64,000 nt of DNA, taken from positions 8,945,501 to 9,009,500 of the forward strand of contig QCXZ01000042.1 of assembly GCA_025024175.1 (NCBI GenBank), given 5' to 3'. The notes below the pieces were generated by a model that had not been told where the DNA came from, did no database searches, and worked only from the letters and a program-made list of their open reading frames with translations. Position numbers and translations under genes: made by a program. Each line of letters opens with the position of its first letter. Position 1 is the first letter of the stretch. Shown here one piece after another: positions 63,459 through 64,000 of the stretch. Origin of the DNA: Rhyzopertha dominica. Lineage: Eukaryota > Arthropoda > Insecta > Coleoptera > Bostrichidae.

Positions 63459-64000
63459 TCAAACAATTGAAACAATTTTTATAGGAATTTTAGTAAAAAT
63501 CTCAGCTACTTTAGTGATAACATCAAGTTTCTGCCGAAAGTATATAGAACGAACGTTAGAAGAACTTTTTGCCAAATGTATGCCTGCAGGCCATAACCCA
63601 GAATCCTCCAGAACGCGGATACCCTTGACACATCAGCGAAACGATTTGCTGCCAGAGGTGTTAATCTGGTTTAGATGCTGTGATAGGGGAGCGATGGGCT
63701 CATTGAAAAGCCGGAGCATTAGCAGTGTCATTATTTGGAACGGTGGATGCCGAAGCTGTTGACCTAACGAGATGGAGGTTAGAATAGCTCGATTAGAGCG
63801 TATCGAACACCTAAATACCCCGTGTTTCTGGCGCGATTGCGACGCAATGGCCAGCTTAAGGGGCCGTTTCTTTAGGATGACGATCCGGGTGTTTGGATTT
63901 AACCGTTTGTGCAAGCTGCTCCCTTTTTAACACCTAAAAGGGTTTGACGAGGTTTTGATTCTTTTCCGTAGGATATTGACACATACTCGTATTTAGGTCA
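63459..64000. other. Flank with a GC-richer patch
   Basis: The open frames at 63406-63762 and 63633-63914 lack known domains; the part after about 63590 is CpG-bearing. Confidence 0.4.

Noticed and set aside
63406..63762. 118-codon plus open frame
   Set aside because: Its first part runs through the right end of the MITE and the rest is in a GC-richer patch; no known motif.
1..64000. CRISPR array or prokaryotic operon
   Set aside because: No regularly spaced identical repeats with unique spacers; the content is eukaryotic.

Overview
The window looks like repeat-rich, AT-rich intergenic or intronic DNA from an arthropod, most likely an insect. I found no intact host gene, rRNA or prokaryotic-type operon. 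The insect assignment rests on the mix of element types: mariner-type transposases of the insect HTH/DDE class, a Penelope-like retroelement with a GIY-YIG domain, a BEL/Pao gag, jockey/CR1-like reverse transcriptases and a Crypton-like recombinase. TTAGG-like runs near 12.12 kb and the strong AT bias agree. The species cannot be named from the sequence. Single scattered n's indicate unresolved consensus bases.

Layout. 0-7 kb: a mariner relic on + (2.9-3.7 kb), a spliced Crypton-like tyrosine recombinase relic on - (4.9-5.3 kb) and a second mariner relic on - (5.6-6.4 kb). 9-16 kb: a dispersed repeat and several GC-richer patches. 16.25-17.95 kb: a 5'-truncated non-LTR retrotransposon on -, with a 290-codon open reverse transcriptase core and an (AAT)n block at its 3' end. 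21.78-23.11 kb: a whole mariner-family element with 40-bp terminal inverted repeats and a frameshifted transposase. 24.8-25.3 kb: a second, badly decayed non-LTR RT. 26.9-27.5 kb: an inverted-repeat unit. 32.5-34.2 kb: a Penelope-like element on -, lacking its catalytic RT box. 35.05-36.4 kb: a foldback repeat, a BEL/Pao gag relic and a Penelope-type terminal fragment with a hammerhead-like motif. 38.3 kb: a tRNA-Thr(AGT)-like sequence. 45.4 kb: another hammerhead-like fragment. 50.2-51.25 kb: a 1-kb terminal-inverted-repeat element built from degenerate AAGTATCGA-like units. 54-60 kb: a 28-bp tandem repeat, a short insertion flanked by 14-bp direct repeats, a direct repeat pair, a 16-bp perfect stem and a possible SAM-type first exon. 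63.0-63.45 kb: a MITE with a near-perfect 8-bp target duplication.

Between these lie about twenty patches of roughly 200-600 bp that are clearly richer in GC and CpG than the AT-rich surroundings. They carry no recognisable protein. They could be conserved non-coding elements in a gene desert, or simply sequence that has decayed less; only alignment to related genomes can tell. The genes do not act together: the protein-coding signal is almost entirely from unrelated mobile elements of different ages.
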